Both the position numbers and the translations under genes were made by a program. Shown in pieces: positions 1 through 7,775 of a DNA stretch of 28,219 nt. The notes beneath the pieces are model-generated. The model saw nothing but the letters and a program-made list of their open reading frames with translations, had not been told where the DNA came from and searched no databases. How positions within the stretch are numbered: the stretch's first letter is position 1; each line of letters starts with the position of its first letter. Origin of the DNA: Chara braunii (taxonomy: Eukaryota; Streptophyta; Charophyceae; Charales; Characeae); contig BFEA01000849.1 in NCBI GenBank assembly GCA_003427395.1, positions 270,471 through 298,689 on the forward strand. Reading direction: 5' to 3'.

Positions 1-291
1 TAAGGCCCAGATTGGTCTGAAACCGATTTCCCTCCGGCCTGGATGGTTGTCTGGGTACCTGCGCACAACAAGTGAGTGTATCCAACCAAGGGCCTGGGTG
101 CGATACCTTTGACTCTACAATTGACTTTGACCTTTGAATTTCTTGTGTGCGGCGTTTGGTCACACAGCCAAACATGACAGACTCCGGCTTGGGCGTGTCT
201 TGGTCACACAGCTCAGCGCAGACCAACTCAGGTATGCGTTGCCTGGGGCTGAGTTCTGGGCCCCAGGCTACTTCTGAACAGGGTTACTGCA
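1..291 (-). repeat. Element A 3' LTR (U3 end, cut by window start)
   Basis: Bases 1-206 match 6039-6244. The boundary at 291 is inferred from a CA end in the plus-strand string GGGTTACTGCA. The related element D LTR ends the same way (GGGTTATTGCA at 27831). A purine-rich tract follows on the minus strand, as expected for a PPT. An alternative end at 206, where homology to the right LTR stops, is less likely because no purine tract adjoins it. The first 95 bases equal a 95-mer repeated at 5943 and 6039. Confidence 0.7.
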
Positions 292-310
292 TTCCTGCCG
301 GCCCATTTTC
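292..310 (-). other. Probable polypurine tract of element A
   Basis: Read on the minus strand this is GAAAATGGGCCGGCAGGAA, immediately upstream of the 3' LTR start TGCAGTAACCC. It is purine-rich but interrupted by T and C, weaker than the PPT of element B. The position next to a TG LTR start is the main support. Confidence 0.45.
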
Positions 311-330
311 GAGTTCCATCGCAGAAATAT

Positions 331-1684
331 TTAAGACTTTAACCCTCGTTCATAAGCAGCGACAACATCAGGAGCAGTTTCAATTAGTTCTCGTTTACTA
401 AACCATTTGTCCTCAGATGGTGCCTGAGACTTAAAAACGTACCTTGAACTGCTTCTGAGGTCGTCCACGTCCTCCCGTAGAGAAGTAACCATGCTCTATG
501 ATTATGTCTACCTCATATCCGCCATCCATGTCTGGTGGAATCATAGGAGGTCTATGTGGAAACTCATTTCCTTCTACATACGGTAACAATTCGGACGCGT
601 GAAAGATAGGGTATGTTTTGAGATGAGGGGGAATATCAATTCGATAAGACGGTCCCTCTGCATCCCCAATCACTTTGAGAACTTCCCAGGGTCCAAAATA
701 GACACGAAGCAATTTTTGGGATACATCTTCTTCTAATGAAAACTCTTTAGATTTTACCCAAACCAGATCACCCTCTTTGAATGTAGACGGTCGACGGTGC
801 CTGTTGGCTTGTTCAATCATCCGTAGTTGAGCTTTCCTTAGATTATCTTTAACTTTCTGAATGTCCTCCTGAAACAATATTGCATATTCTCGGGTCCTTG
901 GGGGCAACCTAAGGAACTGGTCTCGGTTTAGTACATCAATGGGACGTTTAGGTTTCCACCCTCTGTGAAGTGCATTCGGGGTTCGTCCGATGGAAGTGTG
1001 GACACTGTTGTTATATGGACTAACAATTTTGGGTAAGTTCTCGTCCCAATCAATCTGATCGGGTCTAAGATACATACGCAAAAGTTGTTGGCACAGACGG
1101 TTCATCTGTTCAGTCTGGCCATTCTTTTCGGGATGCCTCCCTGACGACATGGTCAGCCATGTGCCATAAGCTTCCATCAGCTTTTGCCATGGCAGACTGG
1201 TGAACCTGACATCTCGATCGGACACAATGGATTTAGGAAACCCATACTCGGTGACCCATTGCATCTGAAATTTCTGAATGACAAGTTCAGTACGCGCCTC
1301 TGTTGGTAAGGGAATAAACATAGCGTATTTAGAGAAACGGTCCACAATTACCATCACTTGACTATTACCATTGCGACTTTTAACCAGACTCGTGAAGTCA
1401 ATTGAGATAGACTCACCTGGTTCGCTTGGTATAGGTAACGGTTTGAGAAGTCCAAGGGGATTGTCATGCGACGACTTGTTTCTCTGACACACTAAACAGG
1501 TACGAACATATGTTAGTACATCTTCTTTAAGTCCCTTCCATTCGAAACGTTCTCTGACTTCAGCATATGTTTTCTTGAAACCAAAATGACCCTCAGAATC
1601 GTGACATTCCCCAATCAACGGACTCTTAATCTCTTTCTTATGAGGAATGCACAATCTTTGTTCGGTTTGGTCAATCAAGAACAA
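331..1684 (-). pseudogene. Element A integrase with chromodomain-like C-terminus
   Basis: This integrase would join element cDNA to chromosomal DNA. Counting from the Met at 1684, the zinc-binding domain is H28-X4-H33-X29-C63-X2-C66. The catalytic triad is D96 (SISIDF), D156 (SIVSDRD) and E192 (NGQTEQ), with the canonical 35-residue D-E spacing. A GPY/F-like module (FGPWEVL) and the motif FHASELLPY follow. The first frame stops at 431 after KVRF. One extra T in a T-run there explains the break: in the next frame the protein continues with a chromodomain-like tail (DKWFSKRELIETAPDVV, then YERG) and stops at 331-333. Upstream, the frame continues from RNase H through TGA codons at 1745 and 1724, so integrase was part of a pol polyprotein. 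Such tails in chromoviruses can guide integration to marked chromatin. Family certain; activity doubtful. Confidence 0.93.
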
Positions 1685-1744
1685 CCCATCAGTCAGTCTA
1701 TAGTTGGGTAGTTGGGATGAATCTCATACAAGGATATCCATGAT

Positions 1745-2357
1745 TCATTTCCAGATAGGATCAGTAGCATATCCTTGGCGAATTTGGTATTTCAGGTCAT
1801 TCCCAACATCCAAATAAGAGATAGTTGCACCAAAGAAATCACTGCATCGGGACAAAGCATCTGCAACCACATTCGATTTACCTTTGATAGTCTTAAGTTC
1901 AAAGTCAAAGGTGTCAATGAATGCAGACCATCTTACCAACTTGTCAGAAAGTCTGGACTGTGTTTTTATCCATTGTAGGGTTGAGTGGTCTGAGTACACA
2001 TTAAAGTGTCTCCCTAACAGGTAGTGCCTCCATGTGTCCAACGCACAGACTAAGGCATAGAGTTCTCTTTCATACGTGGAATTGGCGGCTTTTTCCGTCG
2101 GCAATCGTTTAGACATAAATTCTTTGGGCCTATAGCCCTTGCCGTCAGCTTGTTTGAGAACAGCGCCAATCCCATACTGACTTGCGTCAGTGGTGATAAT
2201 GAAAGGCAAAAACGGGTCAGCAATCTTAAGAACAGGGTAGTGAGTTCGTGCATACTTCAATTTCCGAAAGGAACACTCAGAATCCTTGTCCCCCAACCAG
2301 ATAGTTTTTTTCTTTAACAATCTACACAACGGTGCAGCAATCAGTGAAAAGTTTCTG
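1745..2357 (-). pseudogene. Element A RNase H domain
   Basis: RNase H degrades the RNA strand of the RNA/DNA hybrid during reverse transcription. Visible motifs are TTDASQYGIGAVL (first catalytic Asp), YEREL (Glu), SDHSTLQW (Asp) and VVADALSR (last Asp), all in the expected order, so the active site looks intact. The frame begins with a one-base frameshift near 2357, within the RT-RNase H connection after the SYYRK string. It ends with TGA at 1745-1747. The same frame runs on past a second TGA (1724-1726) into the integrase. Both are TGA codons, compatible with CGA-to-TGA decay. Confidence 0.9.
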
Positions 2358-3131
2358 ACAAACTTTCCTATAATAACTAGCTAGACCAAGGAAAAATCGC
2401 AGTTCGGTAATAGACTTAGGTTGTGGCCAATCTCTAATTGCTGATATCTTTTTCTCTTCCGGCCTTAGACCTTCTTCTTTTACTATGTGTCTTAGGTATA
2501 ACTCAGCAAACTCAGACTTCTTTGAGTTCTTAAAGTTGCCTTCGCGCAACTTTCCTAGAACCAGACGAAGGTGTTTCTCATGATCCTCTAGTATTTTACT
2601 ATACACTAAAATATCATCGAGATAGATAATGATGAACTTATCCAACCATTGACGAAACAAGTCATTCATTGACCTTTGAAAAGTGGCAGGGGCATTCGTT
2701 AATCCGAAAGGCATTACCACGAACTCATAGTGGCCATACCTGGTCCGAAAAGCGGTCTTATGCTGATCGGAAGGTTCCACCTAGATTTGGTGATACCCAG
2801 ATTTCAAGTCGATCTTGCTAAAGTACCTGCATCCCTGTAACTGGTCAAGTAAGCCGTCAGTGCGAGGAAGTGGTTCAACATTCTCAATAGTGACGACATT
2901 CAACCCTTTGTAGTCTATATAAAGACGTAACTCACCTTCCTTTTTAGGTACAAACAAGACAGGAGCACCATAAGGAGAGGAGTTAGGGCGAATCCATCCT
3001 TTTTCTGTCAAGTCTTGCAGTTGTTTCCTTAATTCCTCAAGTTCCCTAGCAGACATTCGGTAGATAGGGCCCTTGGGAATCTTACTATCAGGAATAATTT
3101 CAATGGTGTGCTTAATTGCACGCTCAGTTAT
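2358..3131 (-). pseudogene. Element A reverse transcriptase
   Basis: This RNA-directed DNA polymerase copies the element RNA from the tRNA primer. In order one sees [84 protein letters not shown] and the catalytic YLDD (codons at 2613-2624). The motif order and spacing fit the full-length Ty3/gypsy domain. A TAG at 2781-2783 interrupts it just after GYHQI. The frame is otherwise open back to a TGA at 3132-3134, beyond which the protease remnant continues in the same frame. A single-base indel near 2357 separates it from RNase H. Confidence 0.92.
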
Positions 3132-3478
3132 TCATGTTGGTTCAGTGAATAATTCTTTATACTCATCTAAGAGTTTTTCAATCGAAGGAGGATAGGAAGT
3201 ACATGACTCACCTGCTTTCTTTACTAAGACCATCATCACTTCCTGTTCCAACCTTTTCTTTGAAACAATCGCTCGAAATGTTGGATAACTCATATAACAG
3301 AAAGACAGACTAGAGTTAGAGCCAGACTTATGGTACAGTTTGATAGGTTTCAATTCAGAGTGTGCATCTCGTAGTTGCACTATCTTTTCTTTGAACTTGA
3401 TATCTGGGTTGGCTTCCTCGTGCCAGTCCATTCCCAGAATCAAAGCGAAGGGTAAATTCTTTTCGATTAGGAAGGATA
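3132..3478 (-). pseudogene. Element A protease remnant (C-terminal half only)
   Basis: Reading leftwards from about 3478, the protein carries LPFALILGMDWHEEANPDI and then a linker ending YKELFTEPT. ILGMDW plus NPxI is the C-terminal half of a retroviral-type aspartic protease. The N-terminal half with the D-S/T-G active site is absent: the sequence upstream is the gag coiled coil in another frame. The simplest reading is an internal deletion with its junction near 3470-3490 that removed gag capsid, nucleocapsid and the protease active site. It is in frame with RT apart from a TGA at 3132-3134. Confidence 0.75.
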
Positions 3479-4080
3479 CTTCTCGATTTTTTCTTCCAAG
3501 AAGGTAAGGTAAGTCATGATGTGATACAATGCTTGTCTTATGTCCGTCTGTTCCTTACCTTCTGTTCCTATTACCTGTCTGATTTCCTTTACCTTTTGTT
3601 CTCGTCTCAGTTCCTGTTCGTGTTTTCGGGCTAGTTCTTCTTTCTTCCTTTCTTCTGCAGCCAGCGCCTCTCTTAATTGCTGGATGTTTGCGTCAATCAT
3701 AGCCTCGGTCACTTCTGGTCTGATTTCCCCTTTCCTAGACAACTCCATGACTTCTTCCAGCTGCTTGATAGCAAACTGGTCCAGCGCCTGCCGGCACTGG
3801 GCCATCATTTTAGACACCTCGGCTCCGGCAGCCACAACTTTCGCGTCCGTAATTGCTTGCTTCAGGCGGTTCTCTACTGTCTGCAAATCAAACAGATTAC
3901 GAACGTGTCGTTCGCGTCCAGTCCGGACAGACGCAAATCATTCAATAGCTGGTTCCATAGAGCCAGTAACTCTTGTTTCTTTGTCTCCGCCTGTTTCCTA
4001 GTCTTGGGATCATAGGATCCTTCGCCCGCAAAGAACGTCATCGGGAAAAGAAGCAAGAGTATTTTCCACATGCTAAACAT
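3467..4080 (-). pseudogene. Element A gag N-terminal fragment: hydrophobic leader plus coiled coil
   Basis: Two overlapping reading frames make one broken protein. The first (4080-3874) starts MFSMWKILLLLFPMTFF, a short hydrophobic stretch resembling a signal peptide or membrane anchor, followed by a Lys/Gln-rich helix. A one-base frameshift near 3900 moves it to the second frame (to 3467), a long charged helix rich in E, K, R and Q (for example AAEERKKEELARKHEQEL), strongly suggesting a coiled coil. No zinc knuckle or capsid motif is present. Position between PBS/leader and pol, and analogy with the coiled-coil gag N-terminus of element C, support gag. A captured host fragment cannot be excluded. 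The signal-like start is unusual for gag and may be a chance upstream Met. Confidence 0.55.
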
Positions 4081-4494
4081 CTTGGAGACCAGGTTTTAGG
4101 AAATATTTGCAATAATGGAACAGAAAAATAAAGAGAAATAATAAAAAGGAACAGATCTCTGCTTATACTAATTGTTGTTCTTTTGTCTGTGTGATGACGT
4201 TCTATTCGAGAGTGTACAGGTACCACGTCAGGCCTGTGTGATCAGATACAACACACAAGTAAGTACGCACAGCACCACAACACAGCAAACGACAAGGTAA
4301 GTATGCCAACAACAAACAATTTGTCAGCACCCTTCTTCTTTCTGCTGAGTCAATCCAGGTGTCAATTGCGATGATGCACCCTCCTTTACAGCTGGCACTA
4401 CAGCTGTCTCGTCAGTTGTTCGGAGTGCTTCTCTTACTTGGCAGCCACCTGCCTGCCACGTGTCATCCCTGGAGTGCTAACATAGCAGATCCTG

Positions 4495-4984
4495 CCACGT
4501 CAGCACTAGTGTCCAGTCAATCAAGAAAGGGATGCCACGTCAGCAAATGTGTGCTCCGTCCTTCCCGCGTGCCACTCATGTCGTGATATCGTCGCCGTTC
4601 CAGCCAATTGGACCATGCCACGTCAGCCAATGGAGACCGATGCCACGCCAGCAGGAAGTCAACACCTCAAGAAGACAGGTGTGATGACTTCTTCCCTGCC
4701 ACGTCAGCAATCAGTCCTGACTTTCCCAAAGGCTATGTCAGCTTCTGTAACAGACCTGGTCGCGCATAAGCTGCTAATGCAGCGTGAGAATGCCACGTCA
4801 GCAATCACCAACAACCAAGTCTTCAGACGCGGCACATGATATGCCACGTCAGCAAGGGATCGTGATGCCACTTCACTATCACGATCCAGGCTGGCGCGCG
4901 GTAACCCTCGGTCGTGGTCCCTACTGCCACGTCAGCAGCCACGTCATGATCTTCTCTCGCCAGTGAAGTCTCTACCACGTCAGC
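4495..4984. repeat. Dispersed CCACGTCAGC motif array
   Basis: Exact CCACGTCAGC occurs at 4495, 4535, 4618, 4699, 4793, 4844, 4927 and 4975. Near matches include CCACGCCAGC at 4643 and CCACGTCA at 4223 and 4939. Copies are usually preceded by TG and followed by A. Spacing is irregular (40-94 bp), so this is not a simple tandem repeat. Two more exact copies lie in the same element's LTR (5652, 5680), and related CCACRTCASC forms occur in element D (27219, 27249, 27280). The core is an ACGT-type plant bZIP site (G/C-box hybrid). Confidence 0.85.
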
Positions 4985-5024
4985 AACTCTGGCGGTGGCT
5001 TCTTGTCAGGTCATCACTACCTCA

Positions 5025-5079
5025 GCACACGTGTGCATGGCCACTTACCTGCGCGCCACCTGGCGCGTGCACACGTGTG
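5025..5079. repeat. Palindrome cluster next to the element A PBS
   Basis: GCACACGTGTGC (5025-5036) is a perfect 12-bp palindrome. Its core recurs as GCACACGTGTG at 5069-5079. Between them CGCGCCACCTGGCGCG (5052-5067) forms a 7-bp stem with a 2-base loop. The flanking copies can also pair with each other, so the segment can fold on either strand or in RNA. It lies about 20 bases from the PBS. Confidence 0.8.
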
Positions 5080-5100
5080 ACTGTCGTCGTCAGGAGAACT

Positions 5101-5112
5101 GCTACGATACCA
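5101..5112 (-). other. Element A primer-binding site
   Basis: On the minus strand this is TGGTATCGTAGC, 10 of 12 matches to the complement of the plant initiator tRNA-Met 3' end (TGGTATCAGAGC). It begins three bases after the CA end of the 5' LTR. Elements C and D carry similar sites at the same relative position. Confidence 0.8.
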
Positions 5113-5160
5113 AATTGCAATGAACCCAGATCGTGAAGAAAGTTCTCAACAATGCAAGTT

Positions 5161-5351
5161 CAGATGAGTGTCAACCAGCTGATGATTATCAATAATCGTA
5201 TTCGTGTCCAGATACCCAAGAGGAGAGAAGACATACACAGTCGAGGTAGATGGGANCAGATGAGTGTCAACCAGCTGATGATTATCAATAATCGTATTCG
5301 TGTCCAGATACCCAAGAGGAGAGAAGACATACACAGTCGAGGTAGATGGGA
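5161..5351. other. Unmerged 95-bp contig overlap around single N (5256)
   Basis: Bases 5161-5255 and 5257-5351 are identical 95-mers separated by one N. Together with the second case at 5943-6133 this indicates assembly overlap, not biology. ORFs crossing the N are artefacts. Confidence 0.9.
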
Positions 5352-5470
5352 GGGAGGAAAGACTTAGAGTGGAGGAAGATAGAAACAATGCCCACTGCTA
5401 CTTCGGGCTCCCTCCGCAATCGCCACCTCAATAATCAATAATCTGAACGAGTATCTGAAGTAACCTCAAT

Positions 5471-5484
5471 GTGCCACGTGGCAC
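5471..5484. promoter_or_regulatory. G-box palindrome in element A LTR
   Basis: GTGCCACGTGGCAC is a perfect 14-bp palindrome with a CACGTG core, the classic plant bZIP/bHLH site. The same 14-mer is in the related element D LTR at 27058-27071 while the surrounding sequence has diverged. It lies downstream of the likely transcription start on the minus strand. Confidence 0.6.
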
Positions 5485-5871
5485 GTCTAATCAGTCCCTC
5501 ATCAGCGCTGGAGCAATGTCAACATGAAGACAACCTGGTAAGTATCCACGATCTCTCCACAGTCTTGATCTCCTCCTGAATGACGATAATCAGAACAGCA
5601 ACACAAATCACATAGCTTCGCCTCGTCAACCAGTAGTACACGTGGCAGCAGCCACGTCAGCAACAGCGCATGGCAGCTGCCACGTCAGCATGCCAAGAAA
5701 ACAGGTGCAAGCCAGCCACCATGCCGGACCAGCAGCGCGTCGCCGTAGACACAATGCCAGCACAGAGCCAGTGCTCAGCCAGCTTCGCAGCGTCGAGCCA
5801 GAGTCGTCGTCAACGCGTGAAGACAGCATCGACGTAAGACAGAATGAATGTCAAAGCCAGGAAAGTCAGCG

Positions 5872-5880
5872 CTTATGTAG
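5872..5880 (-). promoter_or_regulatory. TATA-like box of element A LTR
   Basis: The minus strand reads CTACATAAG. The element D LTR has the same nonamer at the corresponding place (27487-27495), and the element B 3' LTR has CTACATATAG. This is consistent with a core promoter dividing U3 (right) from R/U5 (left). No start site can be shown. Confidence 0.5.
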
Positions 5881-5942
5881 CGTTGACTCGGGGTCTGGAC
5901 CCCGGATGCTACCACCCTCAGCCATCCAGATCTTGATGCAAG

Positions 5943-6133
5943 TAAGGCCCAGATTGGTCTGAAACCGATTTCCCTCCGGCCTGGATGGTTGTCTGGGTAC
6001 CTGCGCACAACAAGTGAGTGTATCCAACCAAGGGCCTNTAAGGCCCAGATTGGTCTGAAACCGATTTCCCTCCGGCCTGGATGGTTGTCTGGGTACCTGC
6101 GCACAACAAGTGAGTGTATCCAACCAAGGGCCT
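5943..6133. other. Unmerged 95-bp contig overlap around single N (6038)
   Basis: Bases 5943-6037 and 6039-6133 are identical 95-mers around one N. Window bases 1-95 are a third identical copy. The copies diverge at the very next base (G after 95, A after 6133), as expected where an assembly-graph path branches. Confidence 0.9.
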
Positions 6134-6244
6134 AGGTGCGGTACCTTTGACTCTACAGTTGACATTGACCTTTGAATTTCCTGTGTGCAGCGTTTGGTCA
6201 CACAGCCAAACGTGACAGACTCAGGCCTGGGTGTGTCTTGGTCA

Positions 6245-7129
6245 CCCCAACACGATCAAGTGTAGTATAAGTTCCCCTCCTGCGAACCCACCAAACCCTG
6301 CCGCCTGAACAGGTCTCTCGGAGGTAACTCCCGTGCAAATGTAGAAAGCAAAAAAAAAAAAACAGAACAAAAGACAGTTTTTCCAAAGCTTTCTAACCTC
6401 CTGCAGTAATGCATTGACCGAGTCAACAGGAGTACACAGGTGAGCCAAACCCTTCCCGACCATGCCCCCTTTCCCACCATTTTTTCTTTTGGCCCTCCAT
6501 TTTTTTTGCGAGCGAAGTCGCAACAGGTACCCTTGTATGTATTTAAAAGTCAGCGAGGGCTTGCCATCCTCATTTAAACAAGACATTGTCAGCCTCGCTC
6601 CGGCAAGGATGCTGCAATTCCTCAACCTTCATACCAAGGAGCACCTTGCAAATGCTGAATGAGGAAATAAATTAGTTGTGGCCCACCTGTCAACCAGTGC
6701 ATTAAACCACCAGTACCCCCAAAGCAGCAGTCCTGAACCACTACCAAACCTCTTGGCTTCATGCGAGAGCAGCTGGTGGGCAGACGAGGTACAGTGGGGG
6801 ACCGGTCGTTCAAAGTGGGAAACTAGTACGTGTATGCCAGTTATTTCTTTTTTTTCCCTTTCTTCTTTTCTGTTTTTGTCCCCTTTTCTCTTTCCCGCTA
6901 GGTGTGGCCATGACTTTCAGAAGAGCTGTCAACGGCGTGGCGGGGCCTTGTCAGCTCATCCAAAAGAAAGTGTAGCAGCCAAGAGACAGGGTGGTTCAGG
7001 GGGATTCATTCCCATTTTCATGCCTACGCACGACCTCCATACACTACCCAAGACATCCATGAATGGCAAAAAAGCTGTTTTTTTTTTTTTTTTTTTTGCT
7101 TTTTTCTTTCCCCCCCTTCCGATTTGGAT
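6245..7129. other. Non-coding spacer with poly-T tracts
   Basis: No supportable gene. The stretch holds several T-rich runs, including a 20-base T run at 7078-7097. ORFs here are short, rich in low-complexity residues and lack recognisable motifs. The first bases after 6244 show no LTR homology. Confidence 0.6.
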
Positions 7130-7205
7130 TCTTGATACCTGCATGTCATCGTGTCATCATTATCGTTCTGCAGGATCATGCTAATCTTCTCTGTATCTTA
7201 CAATG
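7130..7205 (-). ncRNA. U6 snRNA-derived fragment (copy 2, degenerate)
   Basis: The minus strand contains GATACAGAGAAGATTAGCAT at its centre, the most conserved part of U6 (ACAGAGA box through AGC triad), followed by a GATGACACG string matching the U6 3' half with small insertions. The 5' stem-loop is not recognisable. Downstream on the minus strand lies a long A-rich stretch (complement of the 7078-7097 T run). Probably a decayed retropseudogene. Confidence 0.7.
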
Positions 7206-7340
7206 CTTTTTGCAGTAGATTCATTTGAGAAGTCTAGCAGTCTAAGGGCTTCTCTCCATTACTCACGACATGCAGAAAAGACAAAAAAATATGGCATCGT
7301 ATCTTTCCATTTTTTTCTTTTTCTTTTTTTTTTGTTGGAA

Positions 7341-7387
7341 TTTTTTACCACTTCTCGATTTTTGCGTGTCATCGTTGCACAGGGGCC

Positions 7388-7419
<32 letters not shown>

Positions 7420-7437
7420 ACGGATGTCCTGAAGGAC
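7341..7437 (-). ncRNA. U6 snRNA-like gene copy, near full length, probable retropseudogene
   Basis: U6 is the catalytic spliceosomal RNA. Read on the minus strand from 7437 the sequence starts with the hairpin GTCCTTCAGGAC, then ACATCCGTTAAAATTGGAAC, the ACAGAGA box, the AGC triad (GATTAGCATGG), the internal stem-loop region, GATGACACGCA and an AATCGAGAA tail as in plant U6. Length, about 97 nt, is normal. Against function: a change in the internal stem-loop (CCTGTGCAACG instead of CCTGCGCAAGG) breaks a base pair; no U-run Pol III terminator follows; no TATA box or plant upstream sequence element is seen 25-70 bases upstream. The 3' side is A-rich on the minus strand, as in reverse-transcribed U6 copies. 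Confidence 0.85.
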
Positions 7438-7544
7438 AATCTTTCTTCGCATTTCACACATTTCGAGAGTAGTGGAGCCAGGCCCACCACATTCGCAAAC
7501 AACAAAAGTTGCTGTGCTTTACGCTTCCTTTTTTTTACCTCCCA

Positions 7545-7775
7545 ATTTGAACTGTTCCTTGATTGATGCGTGCCATCAGGCCTCGCTACACTACTCACCA
7601 AAGGAGAATGAAACTTGAGCCAGAACTTGCAAAGATGCACCACCATATATTTTTTGTCTTTTGTTGTGGAGCGTGGTGGAGCATGGTGGAGCATGACCCA
7701 CTTTTGCACAAGCCCATGTAGTGGAGCGCGCAAGGGCCATGCTTGTTTTGTCTGTATCATGCCATGTTTTGAAGG
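7545..7775 (-). ncRNA. Possible split U6-derived fragments (copy 3)
   Basis: Two weak matches in U6 order on the minus strand. The segment at about 7722-7775 resembles the U6 middle (plus strand GCGCAAGGGCCATGCT and TCTGTATCATGCCA). The segment at about 7545-7590 resembles the 3' half (plus strand TTGATTGATGCGTGCCATC). They are about 130 bp apart, so either one copy carries an insertion or these are two fragments. Divergence is high; the call depends on the better neighbouring copies. Confidence 0.4.

Larger units (their letters stand above)
4081..5100 (-). other. Element A untranslated leader
   Basis: This 1.0-kb stretch between the PBS and the gag fragment has no convincing coding sequence on either strand. 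The first 120 bases (4081-4200) are A-rich on the plus strand. From about 4220 the sequence is dominated by CCACGTCAGC-type motifs, and the end next to the PBS carries palindromes. On the element RNA the motif reads GCTGACGTGG. Confidence 0.7.
1..6244 (-). mobile_element. Element A: Ty3/gypsy chromodomain LTR retrotransposon, non-autonomous as read
   Basis: On the minus strand the order is 5' LTR (right), PBS, leader, gag N-terminus, protease remnant, RT, RNase H, integrase with chromodomain-like tail, PPT-like tract, 3' LTR (left). RT before integrase defines the Ty3/gypsy order. The left LTR runs off the window. The right LTR stops matching the left one at 6244, about 85 bp before the expected end, so no target-site duplication can be tested. 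Pol is comparatively well preserved: four in-frame stops and two single-base frameshifts. The capsid, nucleocapsid and protease active-site region are missing between gag and pol. The two LTR copies differ at roughly 12 of 111 positions outside the shared 95-mer, so the insertion is not recent. Confidence 0.88.
5116..6244 (-). repeat. Element A 5' LTR (U3 end truncated)
   Basis: The left edge is TG at 5116, three bases from the PBS. Homology to the 3' LTR covers 5943-6244 and stops abruptly at 6244. The last ~85 bp present in the left copy (207-291) are missing or replaced. The LTR contains a G-box palindrome (5471-5484), two CCACGTCAGC motifs and a TATA-like string on the minus strand (5872-5880). 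Its apparent length includes two probable assembly duplications of 96 bp each, so the true length is about 940 bp plus the missing end. Confidence 0.8.

Noticed and set aside
147-401. 84-codon plus-strand ORF
   Set aside because: It overlaps the element A 3' LTR and chromodomain tail on the other strand and has no recognisable motif.
3540-4001. 153-codon plus-strand ORF, Ser/Cys-rich
   Set aside because: Antisense shadow of the element A gag coiled coil.
4495-4984. CRISPR-like array reading of the CCACGTCAGC repeats
   Set aside because: Repeat word is only 10 bp, spacing varies widely, there are no cas genes, and the context is eukaryotic retrotransposon.
5161-5351. Biological tandem repeat of 95 bp
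   Set aside because: Copies are perfectly identical, separated by an N, and the same length recurs at 5943-6133; assembly overlap is a better explanation.
6678-7184. 168-codon plus-strand ORF
   Set aside because: Contains phenylalanine runs from T-rich DNA and ends inside the U6-derived copy; no domain.
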